64,000 nt of DNA. Source: Myxococcota bacterium. Lineage in GTDB: Bacteria > Myxococcota_A > Polyangia > JAAYKL01. The DNA lies in NCBI GenBank assembly GCA_030065855.1, contig JASJCT010000022.1:161743-225742 (forward strand), written 5' to 3'. The notes beneath the pieces were generated by a model, which searched no databases, was not told the DNA's origin, and saw only the letters and a list, made by a program, of their open reading frames with translations. Positions 25,493 to 34,568 of the stretch are shown piece by piece (the stretch's first letter is position 1; each line of letters opens with the position of its first letter). Both the position numbers and the translations under genes were made by a program.

Positions 25493-27901
25493 ATGACCGC
25501 AGCGGAAACCGTCGCCCGGCTGCGATCCGCTTTGGCTCGTGGGATCATTGGAGAATGCAATCCAAGTGAAGACGCGGCCGTGCTCACTGACCTCGCGTCT
25601 TTGGCAGCAACATACACTGGGGAACAAGAACCGCGGGTCCTCGCCTTTGTAGCTGCGATACGCGACCCTGAGTCGATCCCCGGGGTCAGTCGAGCTGTCT
25701 TGTACGCCCGGGGACAGCGGTTTCTGATGTCCCTGGCCATGGAAATCGAAGATGTCGTCAGAGAGAAGACAAGGAAAGACAGGACTGAAGATAACGCGGC
25801 AACGCCGTACGACAAGGCCCTGCTCGCCCTCGATGGCATTGGTCAAAAAACAGCATCCCGACTGGCGAGCCGGGGCATTGGCAGCCCGCGAGATCTGCTG
25901 TTCGTGCTGCCCAGCCGATACGAGGACCGGCGGTCTGTAACGCCCATTTCAGCCCTGGTCCCGGGTGACCGGGTTGTCACAGCGGGCGAGGTCTCGACAG
26001 TGCGGCTTTTTGGACACCCCAAAAGGCGCATCATGGAAGTGACATTGATCGACGGGGATGCCGCGGTTTCAGGCATTTGGTTCTCCAATCGCCGCCCTCG
26101 GGCCGATGCGTTCGCAAAGGGCCAGCGCATCTACTTGGCCGGCTTGGTAGGCGCCTACAAAGGCCGATGCCAACTGGCCCATCCGATTGTTTTCGAATCC
26201 TTTGAGGAGACAGATCGGGCCGGTCGGATTGTGCCGGTCTACCCCGTTGTGCCAGGTGTTGCCCCTCGAACTGTGGAAAAGGCGATTCGCGCGGCAGCCC
26301 TCAAGAGCGAGACATTGTTATCCGACCCACTGGGTCCTGAGATTCGAAAACGTCGGGGTCTCATGGCCCTACCCACAGCGATCCAGATGGTGCACGTGCC
26401 GCCAGATGACATCCCTATGACAGCGTTGGATGCTTGGGTGGCTGGGCGATCTCCTGCTCACCTCAGGTTGGCATACGACGAATTCTTCTTCTTGCAGCTG
26501 GCCCTTGCACTTCGGCGCGAGCAGTACCAGCAGCATGCAGCGCCTGCTGCGCAGAGCGAAACCGATCTCGCCGGGGATATGGGCGATCACCTTCAGATCA
26601 CACCGACGCATGCCCAAACCCGCGTGCTCGGTGAAATTTCAGGGGACATGGCCCATGGACGGCCCATGCAGCGACTGTTGCAAGGGGATGTGGGCTCGGG
26701 AAAGACCTTTGTCGCCCTTGGGGCAATCGCAATGGCGGCGCGGGCTGGATTGCAGTCAGCCCTCATGGTGCCCACGGAAATTCTGGCCGAGCAGCACATG
26801 GAAACGCTCTATCCAGTACTGCACCGGTTGGGCATTCGCGCTGTGCTGCACATCGGCCAGGCCAGGTCTTCAACCCGCAAAAAAAACCTGGCTGCCATTG
26901 AAAGTGGCTTGGCCGGGGTCGCCATCGGCACCCACGCATTGATCCAGGAATCCGTACAGTTTAGAAGGCTCGGCCTGGCCATCATCGATGAGCAGCATCG
27001 GTTTGGCGTTTCTCAGCGGCTTAGCCTGGTGGGCAAGGGCCCAAACGGAACCTCGCCCCACCTGCTCGTGATGACTGCCACACCCATTCCCCGCACCCTG
27101 GCCCACACCCTCCACGGCGATCTGGACGTATCGATCATCGACGAACTGCCCCCTGGCAGGGCTCCTATTACGACCCACATCTGGTCCCGTAACGACCGCC
27201 ACTTCGCCTTAGAATCTGCCGCTGATGCCATGGCAAAAGGCGAGCAGGTATACGTGGTCTGCCCGATCATCGAGGCATCGGAAAAGCTCGACGTAAGCGC
27301 TGCCGAAGACATTTACCCGGAGTTGTGCGATCGCTTTGGCGCGGATCAGGTGAGATTGGTCCACGGCCGGCTTGCCCCAGAGGAAAAGGACGTGGCCATG
27401 GCGGATTTTGCGACCGGCCGGGCACAGCTGCTGGTCGCCACAACGGTGATAGAAGTAGGCGTAGATGTTCCCAATGCCACGGTGATGATTGTCGAAAATG
27501 CGGATCGGTTTGGACTGGCCCAGCTTCACCAACTTCGGGGCCGGGTAGGCCGGTCGACCCGGCCGTCCTCATGCCACTTGATAGCCGATACCCAAAACGA
27601 AGACGCGCTAAAGCGATTGCAAGTGCTCGCCCAGACCACTGATGGATTTGAGATCGCAGCAGCAGATCTCCAGATACGCGGCCCAGGCGAGCTGTACGGC
27701 CGCCGTCAGGCCGGGCTACCCGGGTTTCGCTACGGCGACCTGGTGCGGGACGCGGACCTGCTCGCAGCTGCGCGAGAGGATGTCCAGGGGATAATGGCAG
27801 CAGATCCCCGGTTGGGCGCACCGGAAAACCAGGACTTAAAACAAGAGCTCGCCCGTCGGATCATGGCCGAAGAAGCCCCTGTTGGGGAAGAGGCCGGCTG
27901 A
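25493..27901 (+). CDS. recG: ATP-dependent DNA helicase RecG
   Basis: The ATG at 25493 (MTAAETVARL) has AGGAG six bases upstream and is preferred to the GTG at 25469. It is 802 aa. It carries an HhH-like entry (ALLALDGIGQKTASRLASRGI), an OB wedge domain (VTAGEVSTVRLFGHPKRRIMEV) and two helicase lobes: Walker A GDVGSGKTFVAL, DEQH box AIIDEQHRFGV, TATPIPRTLA, and motif VI QLRGRVGRSTRPS. The C-terminal DGFEIAAADLQIRGPGELYGRRQAGLPGF is typical RecG. It remodels stalled forks and Holliday junctions. The sulfatase gene starts on its last base. Confidence 0.95.
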   Translation: MTAAETVARLRSALARGIIGECNPSEDAAVLTDLASLAATYTGEQEPRVLAFVAAIRDPESIPGVSRAVLYARGQRFLMSLAMEIEDVVREKTRKDRTEDNAATPYDKALLALDGIGQKTASRLASRGIGSPRDLLFVLPSRYEDRRSVTPISALVPGDRVVTAGEVSTVRLFGHPKRRIMEVTLIDGDAAVSGIWFSNRRPRADAFAKGQRIYLAGLVGAYKGRCQLAHPIVFESFEETDRAGRIVPVYPVVPGVAPRTVEKAIRAAALKSETLLSDPLGPEIRKRRGLMALPTAIQMVHVPPDDIPMTALDAWVAGRSPAHLRLAYDEFFFLQLALALRREQYQQHAAPAAQSETDLAGDMGDHLQITPTHAQTRVLGEISGDMAHGRPMQRLLQGDVGSGKTFVALGAIAMAARAGLQSALMVPTEILAEQHMETLYPVLHRLGIRAVLHIGQARSSTRKKNLAAIESGLAGVAIGTHALIQESVQFRRLGLAIIDEQHRFGVSQRLSLVGKGPNGTSPHLLVMTATPIPRTLAHTLHGDLDVSIIDELPPGRAPITTHIWSRNDRHFALESAADAMAKGEQVYVVCPIIEASEKLDVSAAEDIYPELCDRFGADQVRLVHGRLAPEEKDVAMADFATGRAQLLVATTVIEVGVDVPNATVMIVENADRFGLAQLHQLRGRVGRSTRPSSCHLIADTQNEDALKRLQVLAQTTDGFEIAAADLQIRGPGELYGRRQAGLPGFRYGDLVRDADLLAAAREDVQGIMAADPRLGAPENQDLKQELARRIMAEEAPVGEEAG

Positions 27902-30900
27902 TGCGACGCACGTTAGCTTGGGGCATTGCCGGTGGAATCGGGGGCTTGGTCGTCGGCCTGGTCGAGGTACTGGTGCTCGTCCTGTTTGCCTCAGGGATGT
28001 TTTTCGATGCACAGGAGCTCGCGGTGACCGCCCTGTTCACCGTGGGCATCTCTATTGGCGCCGGCTGCTGCTGCTTCCTACTGCTCGCCTCGGCCAGGGC
28101 TGGTTTTAACTGGGTCCGCAGGCGATGCGCATTAGCTTCCTGGCAGCGGATCAGTTTATGTGCTGCCCAGTTTTTCCCATTGGTCTGCTACGTGCTCTGG
28201 CAGCTCACCAAAGGTCCCCAGGCCAGTCAGGTGCCGGGAAGAACCGGGTGGGTCATCGGCCTATCCCTGGTCAGTGCAATCGTAGGTGCCTGGACCGCTG
28301 ATCGGTTACCCCAATGGCTTGCCGACCATCCGGGCCAGCAGCGCTGGGTCGCCCTCACCAGTGGCCTGCTGGCAGCTGCTTGCTACTATGTCGATTTGGT
28401 CGTCCTCGTACGGCTCTACCCCATTTTTCACGCGTCCCTTACCATCTTTACTTATCTCTTTAGCGGGTTGGGCGTGGCCATGGCGTGGCGTATCGATCGG
28501 GAGCGGATTCCCTTTAGCTGGCTCATCAGTCCAGTCGTGATAGGAGTGATGCTTGCGTGCTTTTGTATATTCTCGGTTATGGGCACCCAGAATCCAAGAT
28601 TTGTCATGGGTGAGCGCACTGCTGCAGTGGCCGACATCCTGGCGCTCGCACAGCGTATTGCACCGTCCGAGTCTAACATCCCCCTTGAAGCCACACCTAT
28701 CAGTCCCACGGCGGTATTAACCGAGGAAGTCCACGGACCGCGTATTACGCGCCCAGCATCAAATATCATTTTGCTCTCGGTCGATGCCATGCGCTGGGAT
28801 CGGCTGGCCCTTTTTGGGGCAAATCCTCAGATTGCACCGACCCTCAACCGCCTGGCCACCCAATCGGTGGTGTTCTCTCGGGCTTACACGCCCATTCCCC
28901 ACACCTCCTATGCGATAAGCTCCCTACTCACTGGAAAGTTCACCCACGCCCTTGCTCAGCTGCCCGGCGCCACAGAGATCCACGAGACATGGCCTCAAGT
29001 GCTGCACCGGTTTCGATACGAGACCGCGGGTTTTTTTACGCGCGCGATTTTCTTTATCGACAGGCATCGCTTCGCGCCTTACGAACGCTCTGGGTTTGGA
29101 TTCAAACACCACAAAGTCGACTACCGGGTCCCTGCTGATGCGCGCGCGGATCAGCTTATCGCCTACCTAGAAACGGCCAGGACCGGGAAATCGCCGATCT
29201 TTGCCTGGGCACACTTTTTCGACCCCCACGAACCCTATGATGAAACGTGTACCCGCTTTGGCCCCACGGATGAGGATCGCTACAACTGCGAAATCTGGCG
29301 TGTGGATCAGGCGATCGGTCGAGTACTCGCCTATCTCGACGATGCCTTTCCCAATGCGCTACTGACCGTGTTTGCAGATCACGGCGAAGAATTTGAAGAT
29401 CACGGCGGACAGTTTCACGGTACCTCACTTTACGACGAGCAAGTCCGGGTACCGCTGTTGATGCGCATTCCAGGCGTCTCGCACCGCATTATCGAAACGC
29501 CCGTAAGCCTCGTGGACCTGATGGGCACCCACCTAGCGATCCTCGACATTCCCATTCCTGCCAGGTGTCGCTCCAAGGATCTGACCGGGCTCATTGCCGG
29601 CACGACAAAAGACGGAGAAGCGTTTGCACAGGCACACGGCGCAAACATGATCGCCACAAGGGCGTTTAAGCTCATCTGCCAACACGGGCTCGACCTGTGT
29701 CAGCTGTACGACCTCGAAAAGGACCCCAAGGAGCAGCGGTCAGTGGCGGTCGCACATCCGGACTTGACCCAGGCATTAAAGCAGCGCTTGCGAAACTGGC
29801 GTCACAGCCACGCCAAATTTGAGCTTCGTCCGGTGACAGGCACATCTGAGGCAGACCAGCGGTGGCCCAAAGCGGTGCGCGACGCCATAGCAGGAGAACC
29901 AGCTGCGATACCCAGTCTTATCGCGTTGATTCAACAGGACGAACGAAGTACTGTGCGCCGAAAAGCAGCCCAGCTCCTCGCCCGGTTGTGGGAGAGCGTG
30001 GATACAGGATCCATCCCGCGGATTGAAGCAGATGAAGATCCCGAGGTGGCCGCGTGGATCGCAGTGCTTCGAGTCCGCTTGGGAGACCATGCTGCCACAA
30101 AGGATCTCAAAGCGCTCATGGAACAGCTGAATTCGGGATCAGACGCGTGGCAGGCTGCAGCCCTGGCTAGGTTCGAAGCAGGAGACAGAAAAGCGCTCAA
30201 ACAAGTACTTGCGGTCAGTACCCAAGCGGACGCGCCGATTGAGGAGCGGCGGCGTGCAATTCGCCTTCTAGGTCAAAGCGCTCGCACTAGGATTGTTCCT
30301 CGATTGATAGACCTCATCGATAATTACCAGCTCACCCTGGATATAGCTGAAGCCCTGGCCCACCTCGGGGATCGCAGGGCGACCCAACCCCTCATTGCAC
30401 GACTCAAGAGAGAGCGGTTCAAGGAGCGAAAGGCAGCCATCATCCAGGCCTTGGCAGAGATCGGCGACAGGCAAGCAGCCCCCCATATTGCCGCGGTCCT
30501 CGGCCTCGACGACCCACCAGAAGGAGCCCTCGAGGCACTTGCCCGAGTCACCTGGTCGCGCGAGAACCGCTTTGACATAGGTGCGACCCACTCAGGGCGA
30601 CAGGCTGTGGTCTGGACTCGACCCCTGCCTCCGCTCCTGACGCCCGGTTTGGCCACAATTGATCGCATCGTCATATCTGTCTCAGACCCAAAAGCCAGGG
30701 GACGCGTGCACATCGCATGCAATGGGGAAGAAATAGCCACCGCGTCATTGACACCTGGCAAACGAGAGGTCCGGGCGGAGATCGTCGCATCACCCTGGTA
30801 TCCCAAACACGCCAAAACCCGGTGTCGCATTGCTATCGAATCTGAGACCTCAGATGCCCAGTTAGCAGCCATCGCAATGGTTGGAAGTGTCCAAATCAAA

Positions 30901-30948
30901 AGGCGTTTGGAACGTCAAACGCCTACCAATACTCATGTTGAAGACTGA
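27901..30948 (+). CDS. Membrane sulfatase/phosphotransferase-like protein with HEAT repeats
   Basis: The ATG shares one base with the recG stop. About 7 membrane helices (residues 5-240) precede an alkaline-phosphatase-superfamily domain: IILLSVDAMRWDRLALF, YTPIPHTSYAISSLLTG, AWAHFFDPHEPYD and TVFADHGEEFEDHGGQF. At the nucleophile position there is Thr/Ser (HTSYA), not the C/S-x-P-x-R of true sulfatases. It is therefore closer to LtaS/EptA-like phospho-alcohol transferases. The C-terminal 400 residues contain HEAT/PBS-lyase repeats (IPSLIALIQQDERSTVRRKAAQLLARL) and a final beta-rich part. The substrate is unknown. Bases 27917-27992 recur exactly at the end of the window. Confidence 0.8.
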   Translation: MRRTLAWGIAGGIGGLVVGLVEVLVLVLFASGMFFDAQELAVTALFTVGISIGAGCCCFLLLASARAGFNWVRRRCALASWQRISLCAAQFFPLVCYVLWQLTKGPQASQVPGRTGWVIGLSLVSAIVGAWTADRLPQWLADHPGQQRWVALTSGLLAAACYYVDLVVLVRLYPIFHASLTIFTYLFSGLGVAMAWRIDRERIPFSWLISPVVIGVMLACFCIFSVMGTQNPRFVMGERTAAVADILALAQRIAPSESNIPLEATPISPTAVLTEEVHGPRITRPASNIILLSVDAMRWDRLALFGANPQIAPTLNRLATQSVVFSRAYTPIPHTSYAISSLLTGKFTHALAQLPGATEIHETWPQVLHRFRYETAGFFTRAIFFIDRHRFAPYERSGFGFKHHKVDYRVPADARADQLIAYLETARTGKSPIFAWAHFFDPHEPYDETCTRFGPTDEDRYNCEIWRVDQAIGRVLAYLDDAFPNALLTVFADHGEEFEDHGGQFHGTSLYDEQVRVPLLMRIPGVSHRIIETPVSLVDLMGTHLAILDIPIPARCRSKDLTGLIAGTTKDGEAFAQAHGANMIATRAFKLICQHGLDLCQLYDLEKDPKEQRSVAVAHPDLTQALKQRLRNWRHSHAKFELRPVTGTSEADQRWPKAVRDAIAGEPAAIPSLIALIQQDERSTVRRKAAQLLARLWESVDTGSIPRIEADEDPEVAAWIAVLRVRLGDHAATKDLKALMEQLNSGSDAWQAAALARFEAGDRKALKQVLAVSTQADAPIEERRRAIRLLGQSARTRIVPRLIDLIDNYQLTLDIAEALAHLGDRRATQPLIARLKRERFKERKAAIIQALAEIGDRQAAPHIAAVLGLDDPPEGALEALARVTWSRENRFDIGATHSGRQAVVWTRPLPPLLTPGLATIDRIVISVSDPKARGRVHIACNGEEIATASLTPGKREVRAEIVASPWYPKHAKTRCRIAIESETSDAQLAAIAMVGSVQIKRRLERQTPTNTHVED
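30901..30924 (-). terminator. Hairpin at the 3' end of the sulfatase gene
   Basis: A perfect 9-bp stem AGGCGTTTG / CAAACGCCT with a 6-nt loop lies inside the last codons. On the minus strand it is followed by TTTTGATTT, so it could terminate transcription arriving from the right. On the + strand there is no U-tract. Confidence 0.4.
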
Positions 30949-31619
30949 CGCCCCGTGCAACTAAAGTCTATAACAGAACATCAATGCAGAGATATGTGAT
31001 ATTTGTGCATTGTGGTAGCGAGGTACATCAACAAAGTTGGATGTCGGCCGTCGCGTAACCATCGCAGAAATTCAAACCTTGGTGGCAGCCCAGAGAAAAG
31101 CCGTGTGACCATTGCGTTTTCAAATTGATCAGCGGTTTAGAGGTTCATTAACAAAAAGACAGTCACCATCTACTATGGTGCAGGAGTCGGCATCTTGACA
31201 CCAATCTGGATAGTGGTTGCCTTCAATATCAACCCTAAGCAAGACCTCATGGCGCCAATCTCTGATGCGCTCGAACATATCCAGGCCGTGGCCAGATTCC
31301 ATCAGATGTTCAACTCCCAGGAGCCGCATGATTTACGAATTTGCCAAGGACAACCCCTTTGAGTCCAAAAACGTAGACAAATAAACAGAGAAAACCCTCA
31401 AAAGTGCTTTTATTCCAACTATGTTTTTCCTATGGATTCAGCCATTGAAAGCTGGCCGTTTTTTCACCCACAGTTTCTTTTGGAGAACCTTTAATTTTTG
31501 TTTGTATCTTCATTTTTATTAGAATATATAGGCTAAAGTGTACCAAATAATTGAAGGCGTTGGCAGTTCGACAAGACCAGAATAAAAGTGTCTTACCGGC
31601 AGAAAGTTAACGGCTGATT
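30949..31619. other. 671-bp boundary region between core and accessory DNA
   Basis: Base composition falls from GC-rich to AT-rich across this stretch. No convincing gene is present apart from the doubtful 66-aa ORF listed separately. The right half is AT-rich (TTTTTGTTTGTATC, TTTTTATTAGAATATATAGG) and probably holds the promoter of the thioesterase operon. No att-like repeat or tRNA was found here. Confidence 0.5.
31129..31329 (-). CDS. Doubtful small ORF, 66 aa
   Basis: It has an ATG start but no ribosome site. The peptide (MRLLGVEHLMESGHGLDMFERIRDWRHEVLLR ... PDWCQDADSC) is not low-complexity and reads like genuine protein sequence, perhaps the remnant of a longer gene lost at the island boundary. 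No family was recognised. Confidence 0.25.
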   Translation of the reverse strand: MRLLGVEHLMESGHGLDMFERIRDWRHEVLLRVDIEGNHYPDWCQDADSCTIVDGDCLFVNEPLNR

Positions 31620-32348
31620 ATGGAAACATGTAAAAATTTACCCTCCATGAAAAAGAAACCTGTTCTCTTCTTGATCCACTTTGCAGGAGGCAATCGATAT
31701 TCATTCAATTTTCTAACTGATTATCTGCATACTTTCGACTTTGTTCCGCTTGAATTGCCAGGACGAGGTAAGCGGTTTTCAGAACAGTTGTTATTTGATT
31801 TTGAGGACGCAACAGAAGATATAGCCCAGCAGATTCTTTACCTACATGAAGGAAGGGAGTTTGTCGTCTATGGACATAGTCTGGGTTCACTGCTGGGATT
31901 GGCCGCATGTAGTCGATTGAACCATGAGAATATAAATCATAGAGCGTTGATTGTGTCTGGAAACCCTGGACCGGGAGCTTACATCCCCAAAAAAAGACAC
32001 GATCTGCCCAAAGATGAATTTGTTCAAGAGTTAAAAGTACTTGGCGGATTACCGGAAGCAGTCGTTAAAAATGCCGAGTTATTCGATTACTTTGAACCGG
32101 TGCTAAGGGCCGATTTTAAACTAGCAGAATCCAACATTGAAAAGCGGGGGATGATCATTTCAGCTCCTATTTATGCATTGATGGGGAGGAGCGAAGAGAA
32201 CGCAGATAAAATTGAAAACTGGCGCAACTTTACTAAAACAAAATTCAGTTACGAGGTATTGAATGGTGATCACTTTTTTATTCACGATCATCCAGCTACC
32301 ATAGCTTATAAAATTACCGAAAGTTATGAAGAAAGCACAGGAATATAA
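31620..32348 (+). CDS. Type II (editing) thioesterase of the biosynthetic cluster
   Basis: The 242-aa alpha/beta hydrolase is of the GrsT/TEII kind. The oxyanion region is LIHFAGGNRYSF, the nucleophile elbow is VVYGHSLGSLLG, and the catalytic Asp and His lie in the C-terminal half (LNGDHFFIHDH for His). Such enzymes remove misprimed or stalled acyl groups from carrier domains of PKS/NRPS lines. It is first in a + strand operon with a methyltransferase, an unknown protein and a phosphopantetheinyl transferase. An alternative in-frame ATG at codon 10 cannot be excluded. Confidence 0.9.
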   Translation: METCKNLPSMKKKPVLFLIHFAGGNRYSFNFLTDYLHTFDFVPLELPGRGKRFSEQLLFDFEDATEDIAQQILYLHEGREFVVYGHSLGSLLGLAACSRLNHENINHRALIVSGNPGPGAYIPKKRHDLPKDEFVQELKVLGGLPEAVVKNAELFDYFEPVLRADFKLAESNIEKRGMIISAPIYALMGRSEENADKIENWRNFTKTKFSYEVLNGDHFFIHDHPATIAYKITESYEESTGI

Positions 32349-32470
32349 TCTACAAATTATGTAAAAAAGCAAGAGAATACAACAAATACCATAAAAACAA
32401 GTATGAAACAATTTTCGCACTATATTCAATGATGTAGCAAAGAATAATCAAAAAAGCAGAGAGGGGAAGC

Positions 32471-33091
32471 ATGAATAAGGCATCGCTTGTATCAGCTATG
32501 ATCGTGGGACTTCTGGTGTGCATTGACTGCGGGCATATTAAAGGATTCATGTATTCCGGTATCAATCGCGATAGATGGCAGGAGACAGAAAAGGTTATGT
32601 CTGTTTTGGGAATAAAAAAGGGGCAGCACGTAGCCGATATTGGAGCTGGAGCTGGATACTTTACCTATCATTTCTCAGAGGCTGTGGGACCGGAAGGACA
32701 GGTTTATGCCGTTGATGTCGATTCGGTCATGGTCGATCTGCTGCGGAAGAAAACAGAAGACAAAGGAGTTAACAACGTTACTGTTATCCAGGGAAAGTAC
32801 GAGGAATCAAATCTACCCAGGAGTTCTATAGACCTAGTTTTTTTGTGTAACGTGTATCATGAAATGTCAAATCATGTTAGCTACTTCAAGAACCTTAAGC
32901 CCGCGTTTAGAGAAAAAGGTAGGCTGGCCATAATCGATCTTAAGCCCCAGGGTAAATTTGGTTGTTCAGGCGCGCACGGAACTGAGAAGGGAAAAATTGT
33001 GTCAGAAATATCAAGGGCAGGATACACACTGGACAAGGAATATAATTTTCTGGAGGAACAGAATTTTCAAGTGTTTGCTGTCGATAAGTGA
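32471..33091 (+). CDS. Exported class I SAM-dependent methyltransferase
   Basis: The N-terminus is a signal peptide or lipoprotein-like signal ([20 protein letters not shown]), unusual for a SAM enzyme. The Rossmann core follows: motif [21 protein letters not shown], acidic [14 protein letters not shown], and [20 protein letters not shown]. Close relatives with signal-like N-termini and a DRDxWQ segment (here [13 protein letters not shown]) occur in Gram-negative genomes. How such a protein would meet SAM outside the cytoplasm is unclear. The next gene begins with a GTGA overlap. The substrate is unknown; it may be a tailoring step of the cluster. Confidence 0.8.
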   Translation: MNKASLVSAMIVGLLVCIDCGHIKGFMYSGINRDRWQETEKVMSVLGIKKGQHVADIGAGAGYFTYHFSEAVGPEGQVYAVDVDSVMVDLLRKKTEDKGVNNVTVIQGKYEESNLPRSSIDLVFLCNVYHEMSNHVSYFKNLKPAFREKGRLAIIDLKPQGKFGCSGAHGTEKGKIVSEISRAGYTLDKEYNFLEEQNFQVFAVDK

Positions 33092-33723
33092 AACATGTAG
33101 CCGTGAAAACTACGCAGTCCCCAGTCAATGGCTCCTACCCAATAAACTCTGTCAGTGACCTTTATTGCTTACATTGGACTTCACAGGCCGGGGACATTGT
33201 TGGCAACGACGGAGGGATTATTTATTTGAACTACAAGAGCCTCTTGTACGATCCGGATAATTCGGCTGAAACCGGATGCTACGGAAACCTGGAGGACTTT
33301 GCCGGGGACCTCGGGCTGACCATCGGTTTGCCGCTGGTTGCCAAAGTCACGGGACGGTTTTGCATCCGCACTTTGTATCGGGGCTTTGGCGTGGAAATCT
33401 TGGCCCAAGGCAATGGCGAGCATCTGGAATGGCCCCTGCACACGGGCAGTTTCGACGTTCACGTAGAGGAACACACCATCCGCTTTGCCGACGAATCAAG
33501 ATCCAGCATCATTCCATACTTTGAACTGTGGGGATTTAGAATAACAGAAGCCGTAAAAGAAATGGAGGTGTTTGAAGGCACGTCCGAGTGGCTACCGATG
33601 AGTTCTTATACTTCAATCGAACTGAAACAATCCGAACCAACCAAAAAGTCTCGTTTCATTTCAACAAGAGTGCTGCCATTCCAATTACAACCTCCCTCGG
33701 AATGGACAGTGCCGTGCCACTGA
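33088..33723 (+). CDS. Unknown protein of the biosynthetic cluster, 211 aa
   Basis: It starts with GTG overlapping the methyltransferase stop by 4 bp (GTGA), which supports real translation. The sequence has aromatic- and Gly-rich beta character ([67 protein letters not shown]), perhaps a beta-sandwich or lipocalin-like fold. No signal peptide and no known family are evident. The central part (about 33,180-33,500) is more GC-rich than the neighbours. The last 40 residues overlap an open frame extending upstream of the PPTase. It may be a cyclase, isomerase or binding protein of the pathway; this is a guess. Confidence 0.55.
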   Translation: MKHVAVKTTQSPVNGSYPINSVSDLYCLHWTSQAGDIVGNDGGIIYLNYKSLLYDPDNSAETGCYGNLEDFAGDLGLTIGLPLVAKVTGRFCIRTLYRGFGVEILAQGNGEHLEWPLHTGSFDVHVEEHTIRFADESRSSIIPYFELWGFRITEAVKEMEVFEGTSEWLPMSSYTSIELKQSEPTKKSRFISTRVLPFQLQPPSEWTVPCH

Positions 33724-33728
33724 GGTCG

Positions 33729-34478
33729 ATGCCAAACGCAAATCACATCCATCCGCAGTTTTCAATAATAGAACTCAAAAATAATTGGGAGGGCGTCGAC
33801 AAAAGAAAGCTTTTGGAGTCTGGCTGCGCGGTCGTTTGGTATTCTTTGTCTGATGCGTGGGAGACAGAGCAACAAAAGAGGTTTTGGAGAATGGTTACTA
33901 GCAATGAGGAACACGACCGTGCGAGCCGCTTTTTTTGGGAGGAGGATCGAGATGTGTTCTTAGCAGCCCATGGACTTCTTAGGATAACGCTTTCGCGCTA
34001 TACAGATAGAGAACCATTGTTTTGGCGGTTTAAGAAAGATCCGCTGGGAAAGCCAAGGATTGTAAACGCTTCCGACAGGTTATCGTTTAGCTTAACTCAC
34101 ACTCGTGGATTTGTGGCATGTGTAGTTACAAAGAATAGCAGCGCAGGAGTTGACGCGGAGTGTTGTGCTCGGGCAGCACCACTTGATGTCGCCGAGAGTT
34201 TTTTTTCTAATTTTGAAATTATGTCACTTAAAAAATTGTTCAAACAGGATAGAAATAGACGTTTTTTTGAATATTGGACTCTCAAAGAATCGTATCTAAA
34301 GGCTATAGGCACGGGACTCAACTTACCGCTTAACAGGTTCTATTTCGTACCAACAACCGATGGAGATTGGAAAATTCATTTTGTTGATACTTCTTTTTCG
34401 AGCGGCAGCAAGAAGTACAGGTTTCATTCACGAACTATTGATAGTCGTTTTCAGCTTTCAGTGGCAATAATTAGTTAG
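33729..34478 (+). CDS. Sfp-type 4'-phosphopantetheinyl transferase
   Basis: The start chosen is the ATG at 33729, six bases after the upstream stop with GAGG in front; the track start at 33588 overlaps the previous gene. It is 249 aa. Family motifs are visible: LGKPRIVNASDRLSFSLTHTRG (P2), SSAGVDAECCAR (the GVDxE magnesium site) and FFEYWTLKESYLKAIGTGL (WxxKESxxKA). It transfers phosphopantetheine from CoA to the Ser of ACP and PCP domains. It probably activates the four carrier domains encoded by the PKS and two NRPS genes here. Confidence 0.92.
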   Translation: MPNANHIHPQFSIIELKNNWEGVDKRKLLESGCAVVWYSLSDAWETEQQKRFWRMVTSNEEHDRASRFFWEEDRDVFLAAHGLLRITLSRYTDREPLFWRFKKDPLGKPRIVNASDRLSFSLTHTRGFVACVVTKNSSAGVDAECCARAAPLDVAESFFSNFEIMSLKKLFKQDRNRRFFEYWTLKESYLKAIGTGLNLPLNRFYFVPTTDGDWKIHFVDTSFSSGSKKYRFHSRTIDSRFQLSVAIIS

Positions 34479-34568
34479 CCCAAAAATAAATAGTAACCGT
34501 GCAGAGATCACACCCTTACGCCGGGAATCGGATGAGCTATTCGACCTCCACTCTAGGAAATTCAACAT

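Noticed and set aside
33588-33728. Long N-terminal extension of the PPTase
   Set aside because: It overlaps the upstream gene out of frame and lacks PPTase homology; the ATG at 33729 after GAGG fits better.
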